DNA of 64,000 nt from positions 423,070 to 487,069 of the forward strand of contig CATOST010000036.1 of assembly GCA_951812665.1 (NCBI GenBank), in the 5' to 3' direction. Position 1 is the stretch's first letter. Each line of letters starts with the position of its first letter. The DNA comes from an uncultured Acidobacteriota bacterium (GTDB taxonomy: Bacteria; Acidobacteriota; UBA6911; RPQK01; JAJDTT01). The position numbers and the translations under genes were made by a program. The notes beneath the pieces are model-generated. The model ran no database searches, had not been told where the DNA came from, and worked only from the letters and a program-made list of their open reading frames with translations. This document shows, piece by piece, positions 8,844 to 17,173 of the stretch.

Positions 8844-11588
8844 ATGATGGCGGCGTGGTTTCTCGCCGGCGAGTGCACCGGCGGCGGGCTCTGGGCCCGG
8901 GTGTGGCGCCACCAGGGTTTTCGAGCCTTTTCACAAGGGTCTTTCAAGGATTCTGGCTCCAATATCTACGTCTCCCGCCGGGGCAGGATCCAATTGATCA
9001 ACCGCTTGGATCTGAACCGGGACGGTCACATCGATCTGTTCGTGGCCAACGGCCACGGGCATAGTGAAGACGAAGACGCCTACGTCTACCTGAACAACGG
9101 CGAGACCATCGATCCTCTCCACCGGATCGCTCTGCCTACTGACGGGGCCGTCGAGGGATTGGTGGCCGACTTGGACCGGGACGGCGTGAGCGACGTCGTG
9201 GTGGTCAATGGGACGGGCGGTACCACCAGCAAGACCGACAGCTTCGTCTACTACGGGGCCGGGGGAGGGTTCCCCGTGTCCAAGCGCCGGCAACTGAGGT
9301 CGTGGGCCGGGAAGGAAGCCGCCGTCGGGGACTGGAACCGGGATGGGTGGCCGGATCTGGCCATCGCTTGCGCCAATCCGGGGCGAGACGAGAAATCGAG
9401 CCACTCGGTCGTCTATTGGAATTCGGACCATGGATTCGATCCGGATCGCCGGACCCTGCTCGCCGGCGCCGGAACGGCGGTCCTGGCCGCCGACCTGGCC
9501 GGAGACGAAGCGCGCGATCTGGTTCTGGCTGCCGGATCCAATGTCTTCGTCTACGCGGCGGGGGAGGACGGGTTGGACCTGGAGAAGCCCTTAATCCTGG
9601 ATCTGGAGGCGCGGCATCTGGGTGCGGGGGATCTGGATCGAGACGGAAGGATCGAGCTGGTTGCCGCCGTCGAATCGGGGGTTCAGGTTCGGGCTGCTGC
9701 TGCGGACGGATTTAAGGTCTTGCAGCGGCTGCCGGTGGAGAACCCTTGGCAGTTGGCGGTCCAGGATCTCAACCGGGACGGGCTCCCGGATCTGGCCGTG
9801 ACCTCTTCCGACCGCGGCGGGAACGGGTACACCGACTCCCTGGTCTTCTGGAACCGGGACGGACGGTTGTCCGAAACCGACCCGACCGCACTGGCAACAG
9901 TCCATGCCCGGGGGATCAGCGCCGGAGACCTGGATGGGGACGGCTGGCCCGAACTGGTGGTGAGCAACAACCACTCCTTCAACGACCTGAACGTTCAGTC
10001 CTTCGTCTTCTGGAACCGGGAAGGGAAGTTCCTCCCGGCGCACAAGTCCATGCTGGACACCCGGAGCGCCCATGGCAACGGCATCGGCGATGTGAACAAC
10101 GACGGGCGCCCGGATGTGGTCTTCTTCAACCTGGAAGGGGGGCTCCGGACCGGCTACAACCCCAACTTCATTTACTGGGGCGACGGGACCCGCAACTACT
10201 CGACCCGGCGGCGCAGCCAACTGTGGGCGGGCTATACGGTGGGCACCGCACAGGCCGATCTGGACGACGACGGCTGGGTGGACCTGGTCTCGGCCGAGGC
10301 CCGCTACGCACTGGGCCGGCCGGTGACCCTGAACGGGGTCTATGTCTGGTATGGGAGCGCCGGCGGCTACGAGCCCGGGCGCCGGGCCGTCCTCTCGGTG
10401 GAGGACCCGGAGATGGGAGCGGTCACCGCCGACCTGAACCGGGACGGCTACCTCGATCTGGTGATCGGCGCCGCCGAGCGGGATTCGAAGGGTCGTCCCG
10501 GCTATGTGATCCTCTACGGTGCGGAGAACGGATTCTCTCCCGCCAGACGCGAAGTGATTCCCATCGGTGGACTGGGTTTTCCCCCGGTGGTGGCCGATTG
10601 GAACCGCGACGGGTATCTGGACCTGGCAGGGGGCTCCGCCAAGCAGGGCTTGCACCTGGTCTACGGTTCGGAGGAAGGGTTTCGAGAGAACCATCAGCGG
10701 TTGATTGCCAAAGGAAGGATTCCCTATCTGGAAGCCGCCGACTTCAACTCGGACGGTTGGTTGGACCTGGTGGCGCCGGTCAACGACTATCCCCGGAACA
10801 AGGAAGGCGAGATCCGGATCTACTACGGATCCGGGGACGGTTTCCGTTTGGGAGAGGGCCGGCCGCTCCGGCACATGTCGGCCCTGGACCCCAGCGTGGC
10901 CGACTTCGACCGGGACGGATACCTGGACCTGTTCGTGCCCAACTACTCCAGCAACACCGCCAGGAGCATTCCCTGCTTCCTCTACTGGGGAAGCGCCTCC
11001 GGTTTCGATCCGGACCGCCGGCTCGACCTCCCCGGCGATTCGGGGACCGCCTCCCTGGCCGCCGATTTCGACGGCGACGGTTGGACCGATATCTTCCTGC
11101 TCAATCACAAGCGGGACGGCAGCCTGGACCGTCCCGGGGACCCCATCCGGCACACGACCCCGTCGGTCCTCTATTGGAACGGCCCGGACGGGTTTTCCCC
11201 GCGGAAACGGACCTGGCTTCCCACCGTGGGGCCCCACGGCCAGATGATCCGGGACCCGGGCAACATCTACACGCGGGAGTTGGCCGAGACCTATGTCTCT
11301 CCGCCGCACCGGTTCGGCCCGGGTGTCCGTCCCGATTCCATCGAATGGGATGCGGAGACTCCCTTGGGAACCACGATCGCGCTCCAGATTCGAACTGCCG
11401 AGCGCAAGAATTCCTTAGCGGAAGCAGCCTGGAGGGGCCCCTCCGGTCCGGGTACGTGGTTCCTGGAGCCAGGTCCCATTTCGGTCGGCGAGTCCTCCGG
11501 CTCCTGGATCCAATACCGGGCTCGGCTCGCGAGTCCCAATGGCGGAGCCAGCCCCGTTCTGACCCGGGTCGAGGTCAGGTTCCGATAG
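8844..11588 (+). CDS. FG-GAP/VCBS repeat protein, 14 repeats
   Basis: A protein of about 914 residues built almost entirely of FG-GAP/VCBS repeats. About fourteen copies of a Ca-binding D-x-(N/D)-x-DG-x-x-D loop are visible (for example DLNRDGHIDLFVANG, DWNRDGWPDLAIACAN, DVNNDGRPDVVFFN, DFDGDGWTDIFLLNH). This predicts beta-propellers like the integrin alpha head, typical of secreted or surface proteins. The C-terminal about 110 residues form a beta-rich tail. The ATGs at 8844/8847 follow the MITE by 26 bp. No convincing signal peptide follows them, so the original N-terminus may have been cut by the insertion. It precedes an O-antigen ligase-like gene. Confidence 0.85.
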   Translation: MMAAWFLAGECTGGGLWARVWRHQGFRAFSQGSFKDSGSNIYVSRRGRIQLINRLDLNRDGHIDLFVANGHGHSEDEDAYVYLNNGETIDPLHRIALPTDGAVEGLVADLDRDGVSDVVVVNGTGGTTSKTDSFVYYGAGGGFPVSKRRQLRSWAGKEAAVGDWNRDGWPDLAIACANPGRDEKSSHSVVYWNSDHGFDPDRRTLLAGAGTAVLAADLAGDEARDLVLAAGSNVFVYAAGEDGLDLEKPLILDLEARHLGAGDLDRDGRIELVAAVESGVQVRAAAADGFKVLQRLPVENPWQLAVQDLNRDGLPDLAVTSSDRGGNGYTDSLVFWNRDGRLSETDPTALATVHARGISAGDLDGDGWPELVVSNNHSFNDLNVQSFVFWNREGKFLPAHKSMLDTRSAHGNGIGDVNNDGRPDVVFFNLEGGLRTGYNPNFIYWGDGTRNYSTRRRSQLWAGYTVGTAQADLDDDGWVDLVSAEARYALGRPVTLNGVYVWYGSAGGYEPGRRAVLSVEDPEMGAVTADLNRDGYLDLVIGAAERDSKGRPGYVILYGAENGFSPARREVIPIGGLGFPPVVADWNRDGYLDLAGGSAKQGLHLVYGSEEGFRENHQRLIAKGRIPYLEAADFNSDGWLDLVAPVNDYPRNKEGEIRIYYGSGDGFRLGEGRPLRHMSALDPSVADFDRDGYLDLFVPNYSSNTARSIPCFLYWGSASGFDPDRRLDLPGDSGTASLAADFDGDGWTDIFLLNHKRDGSLDRPGDPIRHTTPSVLYWNGPDGFSPRKRTWLPTVGPHGQMIRDPGNIYTRELAETYVSPPHRFGPGVRPDSIEWDAETPLGTTIALQIRTAERKNSLAEAAWRGPSGPGTWFLEPGPISVGESSGSWIQYRARLASPNGGASPVLTRVEVRFR

Positions 11589-11678
11589 CGGCAGGTGTTG
11601 CGGACGGGGACGGGGAGTCGTAATCTCACCCGCAGGTCAGGGAGGCCGGTTCCAGGAACAGATACGGCGAGCGGTGTG

Positions 11679-12917
11679 ATGGAATCGGAAAAGCAGCGCA
11701 TTTTCGGTCTCTTGCAGACACGTTGGATTCCCTGGTGCGCCGCCGCCTCCATCGTAGCGTCGCTCATCTCCATCGCGGCGGCCTACATTTTCGCCGGGAC
11801 CGCCCTGCTCCTTTGGGTCATCGATAGTCTCCGGCGGCGGCGCGTGCGCCTCCGTTGGCCGCCTTTCGCACTTCCGCTCCTCCTATATGTAATTTCCATC
11901 GGAATCGCCGTGCTCTTCTCGGAAGACCCCGGGACCAGTTCGGGCTCTCTCAAGAAGCTGGTGCGCTTTCTCTTCGTCCCCTTGATGTTCACTTGGTTCG
12001 GGCAGGTTCACGTGGACTGGACCGTGAGGCGCATTCACTTGGTCTTGGGCGCCAGCGCCGCATACGCACTGGCGCAATACTACTGGCTGATGGAGCCGGA
12101 TCTGGCTCACCGGATCACCGGGTTCATGAGCCATTGGATGACCTTTTCCGGCCAGCTCATGATGGGGGCCGTTTCACTGGGGGTCTATCTGTGCCGGGAG
12201 CGGTTCAAGCCAGCCGGCTCCTCGACCGCGAACGGGGAAGAGAAGGGATGGCGTCGCCTGCCCTCCCCGGGGTTGCTCCTGTTGGGCGTCCTGATCTGGA
12301 GCCTGCTGGTGACCTTCACCCGCAACGCCTGGCTGGGAACGGCCGCGGGCGGCCTGATGTTGGTGGTCTTGATGAAGAAGACCCGGGTGCTGCTGGTGCT
12401 GCTGGTGCTGCTGGCTCTGTTGATCCTGTTGCCCACGCCGTTTCGGGATCGTCTCTACTCCGGCATGGATCTTAGCGACACCACGACCCAAGTCCGCTTG
12501 GAGATGGTCCGGGCCGGATCTCGTCTCATTGCCGACCATCCCTGGACGGGGGTCGGACCCGGCATGGTTTCCCGAGAGGTTCTCAAGTATCGGTCACACC
12601 ACGAATACCCCGACTGGGCCTACCAGCACCTGCACAACAATTTCCTCCAGGTGGCCGCCGAAACCGGACTCGTGGGGCTGGCGTTCTGGCTGGCGCTCTG
12701 GATCGTCCTGATCCGGGACCTGATCCGGATGTGGCTCCGGTCCGAATCGGAATGGGTCCGCTTCCTGAGTCTGAACGGGCTCTGCATCTCGGTGGCGTTT
12801 CACGTGGCGGGCTGCCTGGAGTACAACTTCGGCGATTCCGAGGTCTTGATCCTGCTGTTGTTCTTCCTGACGGCCCCGTATGCGGTCCAAGACCGGAACC
12901 AGACTGAACTGACCTGA
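11679..12917 (+). CDS. O-antigen ligase family membrane protein
   Basis: A 412-residue polytopic protein with about ten membrane segments and the Wzy_C/WaaL signature: a periplasmic loop with TRNAWLG followed by VGPGM and the HLHNNFLQVAAETGLVGL block (conserved HNN..L...E.G). Such enzymes transfer or polymerise glycan on lipid carriers at the outer face of the inner membrane. The frame opens at 11595, but the first residues are Arg/Thr-rich and unlike a membrane protein. The ATG at 11679 (MESEKQRIF) just before the first helix is preferred. A DUF1972 glycosyltransferase lies 1.5 kb downstream. Confidence 0.88.
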   Translation: MESEKQRIFGLLQTRWIPWCAAASIVASLISIAAAYIFAGTALLLWVIDSLRRRRVRLRWPPFALPLLLYVISIGIAVLFSEDPGTSSGSLKKLVRFLFVPLMFTWFGQVHVDWTVRRIHLVLGASAAYALAQYYWLMEPDLAHRITGFMSHWMTFSGQLMMGAVSLGVYLCRERFKPAGSSTANGEEKGWRRLPSPGLLLLGVLIWSLLVTFTRNAWLGTAAGGLMLVVLMKKTRVLLVLLVLLALLILLPTPFRDRLYSGMDLSDTTTQVRLEMVRAGSRLIADHPWTGVGPGMVSREVLKYRSHHEYPDWAYQHLHNNFLQVAAETGLVGLAFWLALWIVLIRDLIRMWLRSESEWVRFLSLNGLCISVAFHVAGCLEYNFGDSEVLILLLFFLTAPYAVQDRNQTELT

Positions 12918-12997
12918 ATCCCCGGCGTGATTCCAGATCCACTGACCCGGAGTGTCTTTCCGGACGCCGACGAAATCCTCTATTCCTGCACGGGAAA

Positions 12998-13025
12998 TGT
13001 GTATAATACGATCGTATTGTACACA
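12998..13025. promoter_or_regulatory. Operator/promoter palindrome of vapBC
   Basis: A 28-nt near-perfect inverted repeat, TGTGTATAATACGA joined to TCGTATTGTACACA, with one mismatched pair. It contains a TATAAT -10 hexamer (13002-13007) and lies 20 nt upstream of the vapB ATG. Antitoxin-toxin complexes bind such palindromes over the promoter for autorepression. Its AT-richness stands out in a GC-rich window. Confidence 0.8.
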
Positions 13026-13045
13026 TCGAAAGAAGGAGCCTCCAA

Positions 13046-13240
13046 ATGCGTACGAACATCGTCATTGACGACGACCTCTTGGAACGCGCCATGCGCGCGA
13101 CCGGGGCAAAAACTAAGCGCGAAGTCGTGGAATTGGGCTTGGCCTCGTTGATTAGATTGAAGGAACAGGAAGAAATCCGCGCCTTGCGCGGCAAGCTTCG
13201 ATGGACGGGTGATCTGGAGAAGATGAGGCGAGACCGATGA
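13046..13240 (+). CDS. vapB: VapB-type antitoxin
   Basis: A 64-residue protein with an N-terminal ribbon-helix-helix-like segment (RTNIVIDDDLLERAMRATG, then TKREVVELGLASLI) of the VapB family, and a short basic C-terminal tail expected to wrap the toxin. AAGGAG lies about 8 nt upstream of the ATG. It overlaps vapC by an ATGA (13237-13240). It probably represses its own promoter through the palindrome at 12998-13025. Confidence 0.9.
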   Translation: MRTNIVIDDDLLERAMRATGAKTKREVVELGLASLIRLKEQEEIRALRGKLRWTGDLEKMRRDR

Positions 13241-13638
13241 TTCTGGTCGATTCCAGTGTCTGGATCGATTTTTTCAATGGTATGCCATCCCAGGAAACCG
13301 ATCGTCTCGATGGCCTGTTGGGACAGGATTTGGTGGCAACCGGCGACCTGATTCTGGTGGAAGTCCTCCAGGGGTTTCGCAACGACCCGGATTTCAGGGC
13401 GGCGCAGCAAGCACTGTCGAAGCTGCCGTCTTTCGACCTGCTCGGACGAGAACGGTCGGATCGGGTTGCCATGCGCTATCGAAGACTGCGCAGGAACGGA
13501 GTCACGATCCGCAATACCGTCGACGTCGTCATCGCCTCCTTTTGCATCGACGAAGGGATTCCGTTGCTGTTCTCCGACCGTGATTTTCTGCCTATGGTCA
13601 AATATCTGGGTCTGAAGCCGGTGATATATCTCCACTGA
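13237..13638 (+). CDS. vapC: VapC-type PIN-domain ribonuclease toxin
   Basis: A 133-residue PIN-domain protein. The acidic Mg-binding residues are all present: D5 (ILVDSSVW), E42 (LVEVLQGF), D96 (TVDVVIA) and D114/D116 (FSDRDF). Family members are endoribonucleases, many cutting tRNA or rRNA, and are neutralised by the adjacent antitoxin. The gene is intact and translationally coupled to vapB. Confidence 0.92.
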   Translation: MILVDSSVWIDFFNGMPSQETDRLDGLLGQDLVATGDLILVEVLQGFRNDPDFRAAQQALSKLPSFDLLGRERSDRVAMRYRRLRRNGVTIRNTVDVVIASFCIDEGIPLLFSDRDFLPMVKYLGLKPVIYLH

Positions 13639-13737
13639 ATCCCACTGGCCGCAACGAATTTGACGTGCTGATGACAGGCGCCGAGCGACGGCGGCAGTTG
13701 ATCCACTTCCTCATTCGAGGGCCCGACCCGGGAGGGC

Positions 13738-14163
13738 TCAATACTCGGAGGACGCCGGTTTCCGGCGCATTTGCTTGGTCCGGCTGCGATGCGCCTTGTC
13801 TTCGAGACGTCGCACTCTGGAGCGAGTCGGAATACGGGTTCCGTAGCGCTTTTTCCGCTTCTCCAGAGCCGACGCCAGCAGCTGCCGGAATCGTTCCAGA
13901 GTCTCCTGCCGGTTCCTCCATTGACTCCGGTGCCGTTGAGAAACCACCCGCAGTTCGCCTCGGCGGTTGAGGTGACTGGCAAGTCGCCGTCGCAGTTCGG
14001 CCTTCTGCTCGGTCGCCAGACTGCGGGAGCTCATCAGGTCGAAGACGAGGGTGACCCGGGTGTCTACCTTGTTGACGTTCTGCCCGCCCGGCCCGCTGCT
14101 GCGGGAGAAGAAGAAGCGAAGCTCGTTCTCCTCGATGTCGACGCCTTCCCGGATGTGCACCAT
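13738..14163 (-). CDS. arfB: Alternative ribosome-rescue factor / peptidyl-tRNA hydrolase
   Basis: A 141-residue homologue of ArfB (YaeJ), which enters the empty A site of stalled ribosomes and hydrolyses peptidyl-tRNA. It has the release-factor GGQ loop at residues 26-28 (RSSGPGGQNVNK) and a basic C-terminal tail from about residue 105 rich in Lys/Arg (KRKKRYGTR...RRLEDKAHRSR) that normally lies in the mRNA channel. The ATG at 14163 has AGGGGG upstream. The longer open frame upstream overlaps REP-like sequence and is rejected. Confidence 0.93.
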   Translation of the reverse strand: MVHIREGVDIEENELRFFFSRSSGPGGQNVNKVDTRVTLVFDLMSSRSLATEQKAELRRRLASHLNRRGELRVVSQRHRSQWRNRQETLERFRQLLASALEKRKKRYGTRIPTRSRVRRLEDKAHRSRTKQMRRKPASSEY

Positions 14164-14467
14164 CGTTCGCCCCCTGGGCGGTCCATTGTAGCAATCGGAG
14201 CTCCGACGGAGCGGTAGCAGAGGCGTGGCCCGCCGCTGTCGGGCGTTGCGCCATGGATGAGGGGACCCCGTTGTCGTTCTCCGAGGGTCCACCTCCCAAC
14301 CCGGCGTAGCCGCAACCAAAAATTCTTCGCCGGAGCGGCGGCGCTCCAACTCCCGGGCCTTCAATTGGCAGCGTCTTGCTCCGGTTTGGACCGAAGAGGG
14401 TGCCCACAAGGGGGGCCCCTACGCCCGACTACGGTGATAATCTCTGATCCGTAAGGGGAAATGGACC
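14164..14467. other. Intergenic region arfB / glycosyltransferase
   Basis: A 304-nt divergent gap. It contains a family 2 palindrome (14398-14422) near the glycosyltransferase side. Nothing else was recognised. Open frames through it are shadows. Confidence 0.5.
14398..14422 (+). repeat. Interspersed palindrome family 2 (copy C)
   Basis: GGGTGCCCACAAGGGGGGCC followed by CCTAC, an imperfect palindrome ending in CCCCTAC. Related copies lie at 17067-17096, 17149-17173 and 45888-45914. It is 46 nt upstream of the glycosyltransferase start. Confidence 0.65.
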
Positions 14468-15568
14468 ATGGGGATCAAGGTCGGCATCCTGGGCACTCGC
14501 GGGATTCCCGCCAACTATGGCGGGTTCGAGACCTTTGCCGAGGAGTTGGCAGTCCGTCTGGTCCGCCGGGGTCACCAAGTCACGGTCTACGGGCGGAGCC
14601 ACTTCGTGGACTCGAAGCTCACGACCTACCGGGGAGTCCGAATTCAGGTCCTCCCCGCAATCCGGCAGAAGTACCTGGAGACGGTCTCCCACACAGCCCT
14701 GTCCGTCTGGTCCGCCTGTTTTCGAGGCTACGACGTCTGCCTGGTGTGCAACGCGGCCAATGCCTTCCTCTGTTGGCTGCCGCGGCTGGCGGGACAGAAG
14801 GTGGTGCTCAATGTGGACGGTATCGAGCGTAGGAGAAAGAAGTGGAATTGGGCCGGCCGGTCCTTCCATCGCATGGGCGAGTCCCTGGCCGTCCGCTTTC
14901 CCGATTGCTTCGTGACCGATGCCAGGACGACCCAGGAGTACTATCGGCGGCGTTACGGCCGGGAATCGCCGTTCATTCCCTACGGGGCGCCGGTGGGGCG
15001 TCTGGAGAGCCGTGAGGTTCTGTCGCAATTGGGCCTGGAGCCAAATCGGTATCTGTTGTTCGTGAGCCGGCTGGAACCGGAGAACAACGCCCATCGGGTG
15101 ATCCGCGCCTATCGGGAATCGGGCTTGGAGATCCCGCTGGTGGTGGTGGGCAACGCACCTTACAACCGTCCCTACATCGACCATCTGCGGCAGTTGGCGC
15201 AAGGCGCCAACGTGTTGTTGCCGGGCGCCATCTACGGGCAGGGGTATCGGGAGCTGCTCTCCCATTGCCGTTGCTATGTCTATGGCGGGGAGATCGGCGG
15301 GATTCACCCTGGACTGCTGGAGGCGATGGGAGCCGGTTGTCTGGTCCTGGTCAACGACATCCCGGAGAACCGGGAGGCCGTGGCCGCCGCGGGCCTCTTC
15401 TATCCCTACAACCAGGAGGCCCGGCTCGCCGAACTCATGGCCAGAGTCTGCGGCAGGTCTGAAGACTACAGGGAACTGCGGAAGGCGGCGCAGGATCGGG
15501 TTCGCCGCCGATTCGACTGGGAGCGAATCACCGAGCAGTACGAGAAACTGTTCTACGAATTGCTGTGA
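14468..15568 (+). CDS. DUF1972 / GT4-type glycosyltransferase
   Basis: A 366-residue GT-B glycosyltransferase. The N-terminus has the DUF1972 signature (GILGTRGIPANYGGFETFAEEL) seen in rhamnosyl- and related transferases of capsule/O-antigen clusters. The C-terminal half has the GT4 donor-site pattern (FVSRLEPENN, then GGEIGGIHPGLLEAMGAG with the E-x7-E region). No membrane segment is visible. AGGGG precedes the ATG by about 10 nt. It probably acts in the same surface polysaccharide pathway as the O-antigen ligase upstream; donor and acceptor are unknown. Confidence 0.9.
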   Translation: MGIKVGILGTRGIPANYGGFETFAEELAVRLVRRGHQVTVYGRSHFVDSKLTTYRGVRIQVLPAIRQKYLETVSHTALSVWSACFRGYDVCLVCNAANAFLCWLPRLAGQKVVLNVDGIERRRKKWNWAGRSFHRMGESLAVRFPDCFVTDARTTQEYYRRRYGRESPFIPYGAPVGRLESREVLSQLGLEPNRYLLFVSRLEPENNAHRVIRAYRESGLEIPLVVVGNAPYNRPYIDHLRQLAQGANVLLPGAIYGQGYRELLSHCRCYVYGGEIGGIHPGLLEAMGAGCLVLVNDIPENREAVAAAGLFYPYNQEARLAELMARVCGRSEDYRELRKAAQDRVRRRFDWERITEQYEKLFYELL

Positions 15569-15600
15569 GCCTGGATGAGGCCGTGGCGGGGTAGGAGTCT

Positions 15601-15760
15601 GCGCGGTAGGAATGATCGTAGCGAGAAAGCGGGGAATCGAGGCGAGATCTTCTCGATTTTGAGGTGCATAGTTGTTCTATTCGCCGAGAAATCGAGGAAA
15701 TATGGACCGATTCTACCGCTTTCGCAGTAGATCAATTTCTGCGGCGCAGGTTCCTACGCC
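15601..15760. repeat. Large palindromic element (MITE-like), about 160 bp
   Basis: Nested inverted repeats fill the gap between the glycosyltransferase and the convergent Gfo/Idh gene. The outer arms GGTAGGAA (15605-) and TTCCTAC (15751-) pair. A second arm containing TGATCGTAGCGAGAAAGCGG (left) resembles the complement of the right-hand segment ending TGATCTACTGCGAAAGCGG. Inside, AATCGAG/CTCGATT and CTCGATTT/AAATCGAG can pair. The right end includes the TAG stop of the Gfo/Idh gene (15754-15756). No coding capacity is seen. Confidence 0.6.
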
Positions 15761-17022
15761 TCGAGCATCTCCTGCTTTTCGGAATCCCAGGTCATGAGCT
15801 TCCTTCGAGCCCAGGACTCGTTGCACATGACCACGGCGACCACTCCGCGCATTCCCAACTCGGGGGGACAGGCCAGTGCCTTGCCGTCTCGAATGGCCGA
15901 CTGCAGGTTGCGATGGTGGAGCGCCATGTCCTCGGCGCCCGTCTTCCTGTGGGTGGCCACGACCTTGCCGGTTTTCTGATCCAGGATCTTCCAACCTCTC
16001 TTGGTGAAGACCAGGGTGGCCTTGTGTCCGCGGATACAGTGCTCGACACCATGCTTGTTCGCCATGGTGCCCAGCATGTGAAGGGTCATCCCGTTGGTGA
16101 TTCCCTTGACAGCCGGGTATTCGGCGACCATTTCCAAGTTGTCGGGGACGTCCCGGCCGTCGTCCCAGATGTAGATTCCCCCCAACCCCGCTACCGAATT
16201 CGGATAAGTCAGTTCGCAGGCTTTCAGCACACGGGTGAGGCGGTGGATGAACAGGTCCGTCGAGATCCCGCCCGAGTAGTCCCTGTAGTTGCGCCATTCG
16301 AAGTAGCGATGGGGGGACCAGGAACGCTTGGTCGCCGGTCCCAGCCAGCGGTCCCAGTCCAGATCGGGAGGTTTCGGTGCGTCGGAGCGGATGCCCCTGC
16401 GCCAGGGCCCCTTATGGAGTGGGTGATTGCGGACATACTCCATCTGGGCTTCCACCACGGTGCCCAGCTTGCCGGCCCGGATGGCCCGATTGGCGCTGGA
16501 GTAGCTGTCGTCGCTCATCCCCTGGACGCCGACCTGCATCTTGAGACCCGTCTCCCGGACCCGTCGAACCACCTCCTGAGATTCGGGAATGGTGTGGGTC
16601 ATGGGCTTTTCGCAATAGACGTGCTTTCCTGCGTCCAGTGCGTCCAGGGTCTGCCGGTGGTGCCAGTGCTCCGGCGTGGCGATGACGACGTAATCCAGGT
16701 CCTGCATCTCCAGCAGGCCCTGGTGGTGGACCTTTTCGACGGCTCTCCCACCCGCCTTCGAGATCCGATCCTGGAACTTCCGGGCCCGGGTCCGGTAGAC
16801 GTCCGACACGGCTACGACCTCGACGTTGGCGCTCTCGGACATCTTCAGCAGCTTGGGCAGGTGGTGGCTGCCGGCGATCTTGCCGCAGCCGATGATTCCG
16901 ATGCGGAGCCGATGATTGGCCCCCAGGACCCGCCCGTAGCTTCGAGCCGAGAGAGCGGCAGCGGTGAGTGCGGTTTTCCGGAAGAATCCTCTTCGATCGA
17001 GCTCTGATTTCTTGAGTGGCAT
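15754..17022 (-). CDS. Gfo/Idh/MocA oxidoreductase with Tat signal
   Basis: A 422-residue NAD(P)-dependent oxidoreductase. It begins with a twin-arginine signal (DRRGFFRKTALTAAALSA, residues 9-26), then a Rossmann motif (GIIGCGKIAGSHH), and CEKPMTH with the conserved EKP of the family. Family members oxidise or reduce sugars, inositols or glycosides. A Tat signal implies export with bound cofactor. The start at 17022 is chosen because it begins the Tat signal; the frame upstream crosses a REP-like repeat. It is last in the long minus-strand series. Its stop lies within the palindromic element at 15601-15760. Confidence 0.9.
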   Translation of the reverse strand: MPLKKSELDRRGFFRKTALTAAALSARSYGRVLGANHRLRIGIIGCGKIAGSHHLPKLLKMSESANVEVVAVSDVYRTRARKFQDRISKAGGRAVEKVHHQGLLEMQDLDYVVIATPEHWHHRQTLDALDAGKHVYCEKPMTHTIPESQEVVRRVRETGLKMQVGVQGMSDDSYSSANRAIRAGKLGTVVEAQMEYVRNHPLHKGPWRRGIRSDAPKPPDLDWDRWLGPATKRSWSPHRYFEWRNYRDYSGGISTDLFIHRLTRVLKACELTYPNSVAGLGGIYIWDDGRDVPDNLEMVAEYPAVKGITNGMTLHMLGTMANKHGVEHCIRGHKATLVFTKRGWKILDQKTGKVVATHRKTGAEDMALHHRNLQSAIRDGKALACPPELGMRGVVAVVMCNESWARRKLMTWDSEKQEMLEA

Positions 17023-17066
17023 GGCCTGACCACTATAGTCCCGTGCGCCGACAAAAAGGAAGAAGA

Positions 17067-17096
17067 GTAGGGGCGACCCTTGTGTGGTCGCCCTCC
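17067..17096 (-). repeat. Interspersed palindrome family 2 (copy A)
   Basis: The minus strand reads GAGGGCGACCACACAAGGGT continuing into CGCCCCTAC. It is identical over about 30 nt to copy D at 45888-45914, some 29 kb away, which argues for recent dispersal. It lies in the 147-nt gap between the SDR and Gfo/Idh genes. Confidence 0.75.
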
Positions 17097-17148
17097 TCGC
17101 GCCCGATCCGGCTGGAGCGTCCCGCATTGATGTTGTTCGAAGGAAAGA

Positions 17149-17173
17149 GGGCACCCACAAGGGGTGCCCCTAC
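17149..17173 (+). repeat. Interspersed palindrome family 2 (copy B), overlapping SDR stop
   Basis: GGGCACCCACAAGGGGTGCC followed by CCTAC. The CTA read on the minus strand supplies the TAG stop codon of the SDR gene (17170-17172). Confidence 0.75.

Noticed and set aside
8527..8934. 135-residue N-terminal extension of LysA
   Set aside because: It reads through the MITE and into the divergent FG-GAP gene; family length is met from the GTG at 8526.
9591..11309. 572-residue open frame antisense to the FG-GAP gene
   Set aside because: High-GC codon bias leaves the antisense frame open; Val/Gly/Pro-rich translation with no domain, fully inside a convincing gene.
12380..12425. Short tandem repeat of gctgctggt units
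   Set aside because: It is codon repetition for Leu/Val in a transmembrane helix of the O-antigen ligase, not a separate repeat element.
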